From DATKDF01 sp035512795 (GTDB lineage: Bacteria > Acidobacteriota > Vicinamibacteria > Vicinamibacterales > SCN-69-37), in the NCBI GenBank assembly GCA_035512795.1, contig DATKDF010000019.1, positions 1 to 11,401 on the forward strand: a stretch of 11,401 bases of DNA, read 5' to 3'. Below, in pieces: positions 1 through 7,157 of this stretch (positions are counted from its first letter, which is position 1; each line of letters begins with the position of its first letter). A program made the position numbers and the translations under genes. Below the pieces are notes generated by a model. It did no database searches. It worked only from the letters and a program-made list of their open reading frames with translations, and had not been told where the DNA came from.

Positions 1-3
1 GGG

Positions 4-19
4 CGCGCCGCGCGGCGCG
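4..19. repeat. Perfect 16-base palindrome after the serine hydrolase gene
   Basis: CGCGCCGCGCGGCGCG equals its own reverse complement and can fold as a 6-base-pair stem with a 4-base loop. It lies 11 bases past the serine hydrolase stop codon. The window ends too soon to see whether a U run follows, so it may be a terminator stem or part of a downstream gene. Confidence 0.35.
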
Positions 20-30
20 GGCTCCTGATC

Positions 31-1092
31 TCACCCGACACCGAAGAACGTCTCCATGGCGAGGTCGTGCACGTCGGCGCGCAGCGCCTGAATGCCGCTG
101 CCCTCGCGCGTCGGGTGCACCCGGTTGGTCAACAGAACGACGTACGCCTCGTGTCCGGGGTCGATCCAGAGGGACGTGCCGGTATACCCGGTGTGGCCGA
201 TCGCGCGCGCCGACATCCGCGTGCCGCACGACGAGGTCGGCAACATGGTGTCCCAGCCGAGCGCGCGCGAGCTGCCGGGCACGACTGATCGCGCGGCCAT
301 CGTCGCGATCTGTGCCGGATCGCCGAGTGCGGTTCGGCGCCGGAACGTCTCGAGGACCAGGCGCGCGTAGACGCCCACGGCCGCAGCCGTCCCGAACAGT
401 CCGGCGTGCCCGGCGACGCCGCCGAGCAGGGCCGTGTTCTCGTCGTGCACCTCGCCCTGCAGCCATCGTCCGCGCCATGTGTCGAACTCCGTGGGCGCGA
501 TAGCCGGCCAGTCGACCATCGCCGGTACGAAGCCGAGGGCGAGGCCTCGTGGCCAGCCGAGTGCCTCGAACAACACCGGCAGCGCACCGCCACCGAGGCG
601 TTCAAGCGCCCGACCGAGCAGGATGAACCCGAGATCCGAGTAGACCGCGCGCGCCCCGGGTGGATGGGTGAGTGGCAGGGTCGCGATCGCCGGCTCGACC
701 TCGTCGGGCGTGGCCAGACGTGCCCACAACCGATCGTGGGCCGGGAGCCCGGACGAATGGTCGAGCAGGTGACCGACCGTCACGCCGGCCCGATCGGCCC
801 CGCGCCACGAGGGCACGAGCGCGGCGACCGGTGTGGCGAGCGAGAGGTGGTTGGCCGTCAGGGCCCGCATCACGAGCGGGACGGTGACGAGCACCTTGGT
901 GAGCGAGGCGAGATCGAAGACGGTGTCGGGCCGGCAGGGCGCGGCGTCGGCGTCGTACGTGAGGCGCCCGAACGCGCGTGACCAGAGCACCTCGTCGGCC
1001 CGGCCAACCTCGATGATGGCCGCTGGAGTCACGCGAGACAGGATCGCGCGCTCGATGCGGGACACGAGTCGACCGACCGACGTGTCACCCAT
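31..1092 (-). CDS. Serine hydrolase, beta-lactamase/penicillin-binding fold, AmiE/YbbE-like
   Basis: This 353-residue protein has the three active-site motifs of class C beta-lactamase-like hydrolases: SxxK at S63-L-T-K66 (the nucleophile serine and its base), a YxN-type motif in the variant form Y151-S-D153, and an HTG motif at 300-302. Residues 215-233 (VHDENTALLGGVAGHAGLF) match a stretch I associate with the AmiE/YbbE branch, which in Bacillus subtilis removes the peptide from N-acetylmuramoyl sugars and sits in the murQ cluster. No signal peptide is visible, so a cytoplasmic location is inferred. The ATG lies inside the end of the upstream symporter gene (8-base overlap, ATGGGTGA), which implies translational coupling; only a weak GGGA precedes it. 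Fold and catalytic class are secure. The amidase role rests on family resemblance and on murQ in the same gene set; an esterase or D-aminopeptidase-like activity is possible. Confidence 0.9.
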   Translation of the reverse strand: MGDTSVGRLVSRIERAILSRVTPAAIIEVGRADEVLWSRAFGRLTYDADAAPCRPDTVFDLASLTKVLVTVPLVMRALTANHLSLATPVAALVPSWRGADRAGVTVGHLLDHSSGLPAHDRLWARLATPDEVEPAIATLPLTHPPGARAVYSDLGFILLGRALERLGGGALPVLFEALGWPRGLALGFVPAMVDWPAIAPTEFDTWRGRWLQGEVHDENTALLGGVAGHAGLFGTAAAVGVYARLVLETFRRRTALGDPAQIATMAARSVVPGSSRALGWDTMLPTSSCGTRMSARAIGHTGYTGTSLWIDPGHEAYVVLLTNRVHPTREGSGIQALRADVHDLAMETFFGVG

Positions 1093-2590
1093 GGTCGTTC
1101 CCGCGCCGCGTCCCCCTGTCGAGCCAGTATGACGCCACGATGGCGCCGGTGACCGTGACCGCCGCGCCGATGAGGACGTACCACTGCCACGACACGGCGG
1201 TGCCGAAACGGACGCCGAGCATCACCGTCAGACCGATCGACAGGCCGGCCAGGGCGCCGCGCTCGCCGACGCGCGACGTGAAGCGTCCGAGCAGGAACAG
1301 CCCGAGCACGAGGCCGCCTGTGAAGGCGGCCAGTCCGAGCACCTCGTCGACGACCCGGCGCGACAGCCAGATGGCGGCCGTCGCGGCCGTCATCTGGGCG
1401 GCGGCAAAGACGACCGTCAGCCGGCGCGACCAGCGCAGTTGCTGCGCGTCGGACAGGCGCGCCGCCCGGCGGGGGAGAACGAAATCGCCCATCACCGCGG
1501 CCGACGAGGAGTTCAGGGACGAGGACAGCGTGGACATCGCGGCCGCCAGGATCGCGGCCAGGACGAGGCCGCCGAGGCCCGTCGGCAGGTAGTTGACGAT
1601 GAAGTGGGGGAACACCCGGTCGGTGGCGACGCGCCCGTCGATTGTCAGGACCGCCAGGTCGGCGGTCGCCGGGCCGGTGTAGAACGCGAAGAGCAGCGTG
1701 CCGATGACGAGAAACAGCGTGAACTGCGCGAAGACGACCACACCGCTGGAGAGCAGCGCCGCGCGCGCCGCCGACAGCGACCGCGCGCAGAGGTAGCGCT
1801 GCACGAGCATCTGATCCGTGCCGTGCGTCGCCGTGGTCAGGAACATGCCACCGGCTACTCCGGACCAGAAGGTGTAGCTCCGCGAGACGTCCCAGGTGAA
1901 GTCGAACACGCGGAACTTGTCGAGTGGCGCCGCGACCGCGACGACGGCGGGCCAGCCACCGGGGATGAGATCGAGCAGGACGATGACGGCCGCCCCCGCG
2001 CCGACCAGGTAGACGACCAGTTGGACGACGTCGGTCCACACGACCGCCGTCATGCCGCCCGTGTAGGTGTAGAGCAGCGTCAGCGCGCCGATGGCCAGAA
2101 TCGACGTCACGAGCAGCGTCGGGCCGTGCCGGTCGGCGACGCCGGCGCCATCGAGCAGGGCCGCGAGCACCAGGGCCGTGGCGAACAGCCGGAAGCCGTC
2201 GGCCAGGCTGCGGGTGCCCAGAAACACGAGGGAGGCAAGCCGCCGTGTGGCGAGGCCGAACCGGTCACCGAGCAGCTGATAGACGGTGAGCACGTCGCCG
2301 CGAAAGTACCCCGGCATGAAGAGCACGGCGACGACCACGCGCCCGGCCAGGTAGCCGAGCGCGAGCTGCAGGAACGTGTAGTTGCCGCCAAACGCGACAC
2401 CGGGGATGCTGATGAAGGTGACCGTGCTCGTCTCGGTGGCGACGATCGACCCGAGAATCGCCCAGGCCGGCAGCCGGTGGCCGCTCACGAAGTAGTCCTG
2501 GATCGTCCGTTGCGAGCGGCCGACGAGCAGGCCGAACGTGACGACGCCGGCGAGGTAGAACACGAGCACGACGGCGTCGGCCGTGTGCAT
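1085..2590 (-). CDS. Sodium:solute symporter (SSS family)
   Basis: The 501-residue product is very hydrophobic, with about 13 predictable membrane segments, the usual size and shape of the SSS family (LeuT fold). Family hallmarks are R25-SQRTIQDYFVSGHRLP near the end of the first helix, ATETSTVTF at 51-59, the YTYTGGMTAVVWTDVVQ segment at 174-190, and AAAMSTLSSSLNSSS at 349-363, which corresponds to the helix carrying the conserved Na2-site serines. It probably imports a small solute with sodium across the inner membrane. Because it is locked between a peptidoglycan hydrolase, an AmiE-like hydrolase and murQ, MurNAc, anhydro-MurNAc or a muropeptide is the most likely cargo, but that is inferred from context alone. 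I chose the ATG at 2590: the reading frame stays open for 65 more codons upstream, but that part is arginine-rich and antisense to the preceding gene's C-terminal codons. The start is 5 bases past the preceding stop, with no clear Shine-Dalgarno. Confidence 0.93.
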   Translation of the reverse strand: MHTADAVVLVFYLAGVVTFGLLVGRSQRTIQDYFVSGHRLPAWAILGSIVATETSTVTFISIPGVAFGGNYTFLQLALGYLAGRVVVAVLFMPGYFRGDVLTVYQLLGDRFGLATRRLASLVFLGTRSLADGFRLFATALVLAALLDGAGVADRHGPTLLVTSILAIGALTLLYTYTGGMTAVVWTDVVQLVVYLVGAGAAVIVLLDLIPGGWPAVVAVAAPLDKFRVFDFTWDVSRSYTFWSGVAGGMFLTTATHGTDQMLVQRYLCARSLSAARAALLSSGVVVFAQFTLFLVIGTLLFAFYTGPATADLAVLTIDGRVATDRVFPHFIVNYLPTGLGGLVLAAILAAAMSTLSSSLNSSSAAVMGDFVLPRRAARLSDAQQLRWSRRLTVVFAAAQMTAATAAIWLSRRVVDEVLGLAAFTGGLVLGLFLLGRFTSRVGERGALAGLSIGLTVMLGVRFGTAVSWQWYVLIGAAVTVTGAIVASYWLDRGTRRGNDHG

Positions 2591-2595
2591 CACGG

Positions 2596-3831
2596 TCAGC
2601 GGGGCGCGTCGTTGTCCTGCAGGACGGAACGAAGCCGCGTGAAGTAGGCGGCACCGCCGCGGCGCCCGGCGGCAATGCTGTCGTAGGAAAACAGGGCGAA
2701 GCCGCCGGCGCCGGCATCGCGCGCGAGCCGCACGTGCCGCACGGTTTCGTCGGCCGTCAGTCGATAGGCGCCGACGCCGGCCCACACCGGGAGGCCGGCA
2801 CCGGCGTCGCGCACCGCGGCTACCTGGCGTGCAAACACCGTCGGGTCGGTGGTGTACGCCATCGGGCAGATGGCGTCGAGCAGGCCGTCACGCGCCCACG
2901 CGGCCCAGTCCTGGGCCTTGCTGCGCCGGGCCTCGTCGGCATCCGGCACGACCGCGGCGGACACGATCAGGCCGGGCCGGGCCGTGCGGGCGGTGTCGGC
3001 AATCCGCTCGACCAGTTCGGTCAGTCGCGCGCGACGGAAATCCGACCAGGAGTCGGGCAGCCGGTCGGCCCACGCCGTCGGGGCGCGCCGGGCGGCCGCA
3101 TCGATCGCGGCGATCTCGGCCGGCGTCGAGTGGGGCAGTCGTGAGGCGCGAAACGCGGCGAGCCCTGCGGCGCTGTAGTCGAACGCCGCGCCGGGAAAGC
3201 GGATGTAGTCGAGGTGCAGGCCGTCGATCGGATAGGACGAGACGAGCTCCCGCACGACCGAGACCGTGTAGTCCTGCGCCGCGGGTGTGATCGGAGAGAG
3301 GTACAGCCCCTCCACGGTGTCGCGCTGGTCGCGCGACCACCGGGCGAGGGCCGTGAGGTAGCGATCCGAGCGCGGGTCGACGCCGGACAGGTCGCGCGCG
3401 AGCGCCGCCGGCACCATCAGCCACTCAGGATGCTGCCGCACGATGTGGGTGGTCGCCCGCGGCAGGGTGACGGCGCTCGACACCAGGTTGACGTTCACCC
3501 AGGCATGCACGGCGAGGCCGGCCTCGTGACCGCGTGTGATCGCAAGCGCGAGCGGATCGAAGCCGGGCTGGCTGGCCAGATCGGCCGGCTGCGGTTCGAT
3601 ACGGCTGCGATAGTACGCCTCGCCCCGGCCGCGGACCTGCACGAGCACGGTGTTGAATCCGGCGTCGGCCACCGTCCGGATCATCGCGTCCACGGCAGCA
3701 GGCGAGTCGAGGGAGGCCCGGAGCACCCACACCGCCCGGACGTCGCCGGCCGCAGCGGCCGGCACCCCCGACTGGCTGGCGGGCGACAGCGTGGCAGCCG
3801 CCAGCGTCGAGAGGATCGCAACCAATCGCAC
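2596..3831 (-). CDS. Secreted glycosyl hydrolase-like family 10 (GHL10) protein, DigH/YngK-like
   Basis: This 411-residue protein opens with a signal peptide (basic MR, hydrophobic core at 3-14, small-residue region ending near AAAAG at 25-29); no lipobox cysteine is present, so it is predicted to be a free periplasmic protein. The rest looks like one TIM-barrel domain of the GHL10 type: VRAVWVLRAS at 31-40, AGFNTVLVQVRGRGEAYY at 57-74, HAWVNVN at 109-115, the hallmark DGLHLDYIRFP at 203-213, ICPMAYTTD at 321-329 and the late barrel strand GGFALFSYDS at 376-385. D203/D208 are candidate active-site acids. Escherichia coli DigH, of this family, cleaves peptide-free peptidoglycan glycans, and the murQ neighbour suits such a role. 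Substrate and cleavage type are inferred. The GTG start is chosen because an AAGGAG lies six bases before it and the signal peptide begins there. Its stop lies 5 bases before the symporter start. Confidence 0.9.
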   Translation of the reverse strand: MRLVAILSTLAAATLSPASQSGVPAAAAGDVRAVWVLRASLDSPAAVDAMIRTVADAGFNTVLVQVRGRGEAYYRSRIEPQPADLASQPGFDPLALAITRGHEAGLAVHAWVNVNLVSSAVTLPRATTHIVRQHPEWLMVPAALARDLSGVDPRSDRYLTALARWSRDQRDTVEGLYLSPITPAAQDYTVSVVRELVSSYPIDGLHLDYIRFPGAAFDYSAAGLAAFRASRLPHSTPAEIAAIDAAARRAPTAWADRLPDSWSDFRRARLTELVERIADTARTARPGLIVSAAVVPDADEARRSKAQDWAAWARDGLLDAICPMAYTTDPTVFARQVAAVRDAGAGLPVWAGVGAYRLTADETVRHVRLARDAGAGGFALFSYDSIAAGRRGGAAYFTRLRSVLQDNDAPR

Positions 3832-3837
3832 TGAGAT

Positions 3838-3843
3838 CTCCTT
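3838..3843 (-). promoter_or_regulatory. Ribosome binding site of the GHL10 gene
   Basis: On the minus strand AAGGAG lies six bases before the GTG at 3831. It is the strongest Shine-Dalgarno in the leftward gene set and fixes a non-ATG start. The two genes downstream of it lack a comparable site. Confidence 0.75.
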
Positions 3844-3861
3844 GCAGGACCGGACATCGAC

Positions 3862-3912
3862 CCGGGCTGACTGGCGGCGTCCGGCAGTCGCCCGGTATCT
3901 TCAAGGATATCG
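3862..3912 (-). other. Two adjacent inverted repeats in the murQ-GHL10 spacer
   Basis: The 104-base gap between murQ and the GHL10 gene holds two dyads. The first pairs CCGGG (3862-3866) with CCCGG (3891-3895) and, inside it, GACTG (3869-3873) with CAGTC (3885-3889), with a small internal loop between the two stems and an 11-base terminal loop. The second pairs CGGTATC (3893-3899) with GATATCG (3906-3912) around a 6-base loop; it has a G-T wobble on the plus strand and one mismatch in the leftward transcript. The two share three bases, so they may be alternatives. No run of U follows either in the direction of transcription, so a classical intrinsic terminator is not supported. An mRNA processing or stability element, or an attenuator, is possible. 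Confidence 0.4.
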
Positions 3913-3935
3913 AACCGAGCCGGCCAGACGGCCAG

Positions 3936-4892
3936 TCATCGACCCGACGGCGGCCTGGGGGGCCGGCCGAGCGGCCCCGGCTCGAGGTGTTCGCCGATGG
4001 CCTCGCGCACGAAGCCGTCGGCCGCGCGGAGCCGGCGTACGGCGACCCCATACGGGACGCCGCTCTTCTCCATCACGATGGCGGCCTTGACGTTCCACTT
4101 GGCGCGGCTGAGCGTCGCATCCGCGTCCTCGAGGCTCACGCCGGTCACGTGAGCCACGATGCGCCGCGCGCGGTCCTTGAGCTTCTCCGAGCCGGTCTGG
4201 ACGTCGACCATCAGGTTGCCGTAGGTCTTGCCCATGCGCACCATCGCGATGGTCGTCAGCATGTTGAGGACCATCTTGGTGGCCGTGCCCGCCTTGAGCC
4301 GCGTCGACCCCGCGATGACTTCCGGCCCCACCTCCGGCGCAATCATCAGGTCGACGAACGTCTGCAGCTCCGTCCCGGGCCAGCAGGTCACGAAGATCGT
4401 GCGCGCCCCGCGGTTGCGGGCCCGCGTGAGGGCGCCGCGGACAAACTGCGTGATGCCGCTGGCCGACACGCCGACGACGACATCCCGGCGTCCGACCCGC
4501 AGCCGCGAAACGCTGCGCGCGCCCTCTTCGAAGTTGTCCTCGATGCCCTCGCGCGCGCGGAACACGGCGTCCTGGCCGCCTGCCATGATGGCGCGCACCA
4601 GGCCCGGGTCCGTCCCGAAGGTCGTCGGCATCTCGGCCGCCTCGACGATGCCCAGCCGGCCGCTCGTGCCGGCGCCGACGAGGAACATGCGGCCGCCCTT
4701 CTTGAAGGCGTCAAGGGCCATTTCGGCACCGAGCGCGATACGGTCGCGCTCCTTGTGCACCGCGGAGACGACCGCGCGATCCTCGGCCGAGATGAGATCG
4801 ACGATCTCGAGCACCGGCATGCGGTCGATGCCGACCGTGTCAGGGTTGATGGCTTCGGTGGGCAGATCCTGCCACTTCGAGTAATACGGCAT
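3936..4892 (-). CDS. murQ: N-acetylmuramic acid 6-phosphate etherase
   Basis: MurQ cleaves the D-lactyl ether of MurNAc-6-phosphate to give GlcNAc-6-phosphate and D-lactate in the cytoplasm, the committed step of MurNAc recycling. The 318-residue sequence carries the SIS-type sugar-phosphate loop VGAGTSGRLG at 72-81, followed by EAAEMPTTFGTDP at 84-96 and AREGIEDN at 113-120; glutamates E87 and E115 match the positions I recall as catalytic in E. coli MurQ. The segment EVIAGSTRLKAGTATKMVLN (191-210) followed by MLTTIAMVRMGKTYGNLMVDV (211-231) is the family signature. The length is slightly above the usual 300 because of a proline/arginine-rich tail (PGPLGRPPRPPSGR). I set the start at the ATG at 4892, where MurQ homology begins. 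The frame remains open 357 codons further upstream, but that is antisense to xerD. It is first in the leftward gene set and divergent from xerD. Confidence 0.96.
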   Translation of the reverse strand: MPYYSKWQDLPTEAINPDTVGIDRMPVLEIVDLISAEDRAVVSAVHKERDRIALGAEMALDAFKKGGRMFLVGAGTSGRLGIVEAAEMPTTFGTDPGLVRAIMAGGQDAVFRAREGIEDNFEEGARSVSRLRVGRRDVVVGVSASGITQFVRGALTRARNRGARTIFVTCWPGTELQTFVDLMIAPEVGPEVIAGSTRLKAGTATKMVLNMLTTIAMVRMGKTYGNLMVDVQTGSEKLKDRARRIVAHVTGVSLEDADATLSRAKWNVKAAIVMEKSGVPYGVAVRRLRAADGFVREAIGEHLEPGPLGRPPRPPSGR

Positions 4893-4894
4893 GG

Positions 4895-4908
4895 CCCGTC
4901 CAAACGGG
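4895..4908 (-). other. Small hairpin directly before the murQ start codon
   Basis: CCCGT and ACGGG (4895-4899 and 4904-4908) form a perfect 5-base-pair stem with a 4-base loop, ending two bases before the murQ ATG. Any ribosome binding sequence in this leader (the only candidate is a GGA within it) would be caught in the stem. No better Shine-Dalgarno is visible. The stem is short, so chance is a real possibility. Confidence 0.3.
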
Positions 4909-4910
4909 AC

Positions 4911-4939
4911 AGCGTACTCGGATGGCTGGCCGGCCGCAA
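4911..4939 (-). promoter_or_regulatory. Possible promoter of murQ and the leftward salvage genes
   Basis: On the minus strand TTGCGG (4939-4934) and TACGCT (4916-4911) are separated by 17 bases, placing transcription start near 4904. Each hexamer matches the sigma-70 consensus at only three of six positions. The spacing and location in the 93-base divergent gap to xerD are right, and the -10 resembles the TACGGT proposed for metK, but the call is weak. Confidence 0.28.
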
Positions 4940-4985
4940 TCGGAAGCCGCTGGCGTCCGGGGTGACGAGAGTGGTCTGATGGGTC

Positions 4986-5894
4986 GTGTCCGAACCCCGC
5001 CCTGCGCGTGACGAGTCGGTGGCGCACTACCTGGCGCACCTCGAGGTCGAGCGCCGGATGGCCGCCAACACGCTGCAGGCCTACGCCCGGGACCTCGACC
5101 GGCTGACCGGCTGGGCGAGAAGGGCCGGGCGCCGGCCCGACACGCTCGACCGGAGCGACCTCGAGGCCTTCCTGCGCGACCTGATGGCTGAGGGGCTGGC
5201 ACCCACGTCGACCGCCCGTTCGGTCGCGACCCTGCGAGGCTACTACCGGTTCCTGCGCCTGACCGGGCGCATCACCGCCAATCCCAGCGACGATCTGCCC
5301 TCCCCGCGCCAGTTTTCGGCTCTGCCGAGGAGTCTGTCGCTCGACGACGTCGAGGCGCTTCTGCAAGCGCCGGATCCGTCGACACCGAAGGGCCTGCGCG
5401 ACCGGGCGCTCATCGAAGTGCTCTACGCAACCGGGTTGCGGGTGTCGGAACTGGTCGGCCTGCGCCTCACCGACCTGCACCTCGAGCGACGCTACCTGCA
5501 ATGTGCCGGCAAGGGCGCACGGGAACGCATCGTGCCGCTCGGCGAGGCGGCCACCGACTGGGTCACCCGGTATGTGGCCGAGGCGAGGTCGCGCCTGGTC
5601 GGGCGGCGCGACAACGCCTGGTTGTTCCTGAACGCCCGCGGGGGCGGGCCGTTGTCGCGCAACGGCTTCTGGCGGGTATTGAAGGCCTACGGCCGGGCGG
5701 CGGGGATTCGCGCGCCCCTCAGTCCGCACGTGCTCCGGCATTCCTTCGCGACGCACCTGCTCGAGCGAGGCGCGGACCTGCGGGCGATTCAGACGATGCT
5801 CGGCCACGCCGATCTGTCGACGACGCAGATCTACACGCACGTGCTCGAGGCGCGCCTGCGTCAGGCTTACGACCAGTTCCATCCGCGGTCGTGA
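4986..5894 (+). CDS. xerD: Tyrosine recombinase, XerD type
   Basis: The 302-residue protein has the layout of XerC/XerD recombinases, which with FtsK resolve chromosome dimers at dif during division. The N-terminal SAM-like DNA-binding domain (about 10-95) includes HYLAHLEVERRMAANTLQAY. The catalytic domain (about 115-302) shows all expected residues: R152 in ATGLRVSEL, K176 in GKGARERIVPL, H248 and R251 in SPHVLRHSFATHLLERGA, H274 in LGHADLSTTQIYTH, and the nucleophile Y283. The C-terminal FHPRS resembles XerD more than XerC, so I favour xerD, though the two are close. The GTG at 4986 is the furthest possible start because an in-frame TGA lies at 4977-4979; no clear Shine-Dalgarno precedes it. 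Standard length, host-like base use and no flanking repeats or cargo argue for the housekeeping enzyme and against a phage or element integrase. Confidence 0.92.
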   Translation: MSEPRPARDESVAHYLAHLEVERRMAANTLQAYARDLDRLTGWARRAGRRPDTLDRSDLEAFLRDLMAEGLAPTSTARSVATLRGYYRFLRLTGRITANPSDDLPSPRQFSALPRSLSLDDVEALLQAPDPSTPKGLRDRALIEVLYATGLRVSELVGLRLTDLHLERRYLQCAGKGARERIVPLGEAATDWVTRYVAEARSRLVGRRDNAWLFLNARGGGPLSRNGFWRVLKAYGRAAGIRAPLSPHVLRHSFATHLLERGADLRAIQTMLGHADLSTTQIYTHVLEARLRQAYDQFHPRS

Positions 5895-5909
5895 GCGTGC
5901 GCCGGCCGA

Positions 5910-5939
5910 TTGACCTGTTCGTCGAGCGTCTGGTACGGT
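5910..5939 (+). promoter_or_regulatory. Probable metK promoter
   Basis: TTGACC (5910-5915) and TACGGT (5934-5939) are 18 bases apart, and a TG one base before the -10 (5931-5932) makes it an extended -10 element. The -35 matches the sigma-70 consensus at the first five positions. It sits in the 94-base gap after xerD and would start transcription near 5946, giving a leader of about 43 bases. Confidence 0.5.
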
Positions 5940-5947
5940 TAGCTGTT

Positions 5948-5980
5948 CGGCAGGCTCGGACATGCGCTGCCGGTGAGGAG
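5948..5980 (+). promoter_or_regulatory. metK leader: hairpin abutting the ribosome binding site
   Basis: CGGCAG (5948-5953) and CTGCCG (5967-5972) form a perfect six-base-pair stem around a 13-base loop, with GC/GC inside the loop able to add two pairs across a one-base bulge. The stem's last base is the first G of GGTGAGGAG (5972-5980), a strong Shine-Dalgarno eight bases before the metK ATG. From the promoter proposed upstream, the mRNA would begin almost exactly at this hairpin. It could stabilise the 5' end or influence ribosome access; no known SAM riboswitch fold is recognised. Confidence 0.45.
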
Positions 5981-5988
5981 TCTGTCAA

Positions 5989-7140
<1,152 letters not shown>

Positions 7141-7157
7141 TCGCGTCTGGCCAACCC

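Noticed and set aside
22..26. AGGAG (minus strand) after the serine hydrolase stop as ribosome binding site of another operon gene
   Set aside because: No ATG, GTG or TTG occurs in the 21 bases that follow within the window, so the spacing would be too long.
1439..2647. 402-codon plus-strand open frame
   Set aside because: Antisense to the symporter; composition dominated by Arg, Asp, Glu, Gly and Gln with no recognisable domain.
2591..2785. N-terminal extension of the symporter by 65 residues
   Set aside because: It overlaps the C-terminal codons of the GHL10 gene in another frame, is arginine-rich and non-hydrophobic, and the first membrane segment follows directly after the ATG at 2590.
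3987..4979. 330-codon plus-strand open frame
   Set aside because: Antisense to murQ, with histidine/arginine/aspartate-rich shadow composition.
4986..5894. Mobile-element integrase
   Set aside because: Length, C-terminus and motifs fit XerD; there are no attachment repeats, tRNA gene, or cargo genes, and base use matches the neighbours.
4893..5963. Upstream open reading of the murQ frame for about 357 extra codons
   Set aside because: It is antisense to xerD, rich in Arg/Gln/Gly/Pro without family resemblance, and MurQ homology begins at the ATG at 4892. Long open antisense frames are expected at this GC content.
5895..5988. Known SAM riboswitch upstream of metK
   Set aside because: The gap is 94 bases and the predicted leader about 43; I see no SAM-I, SAM-II or SMK-box conserved core. 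Only a simple hairpin is supported.
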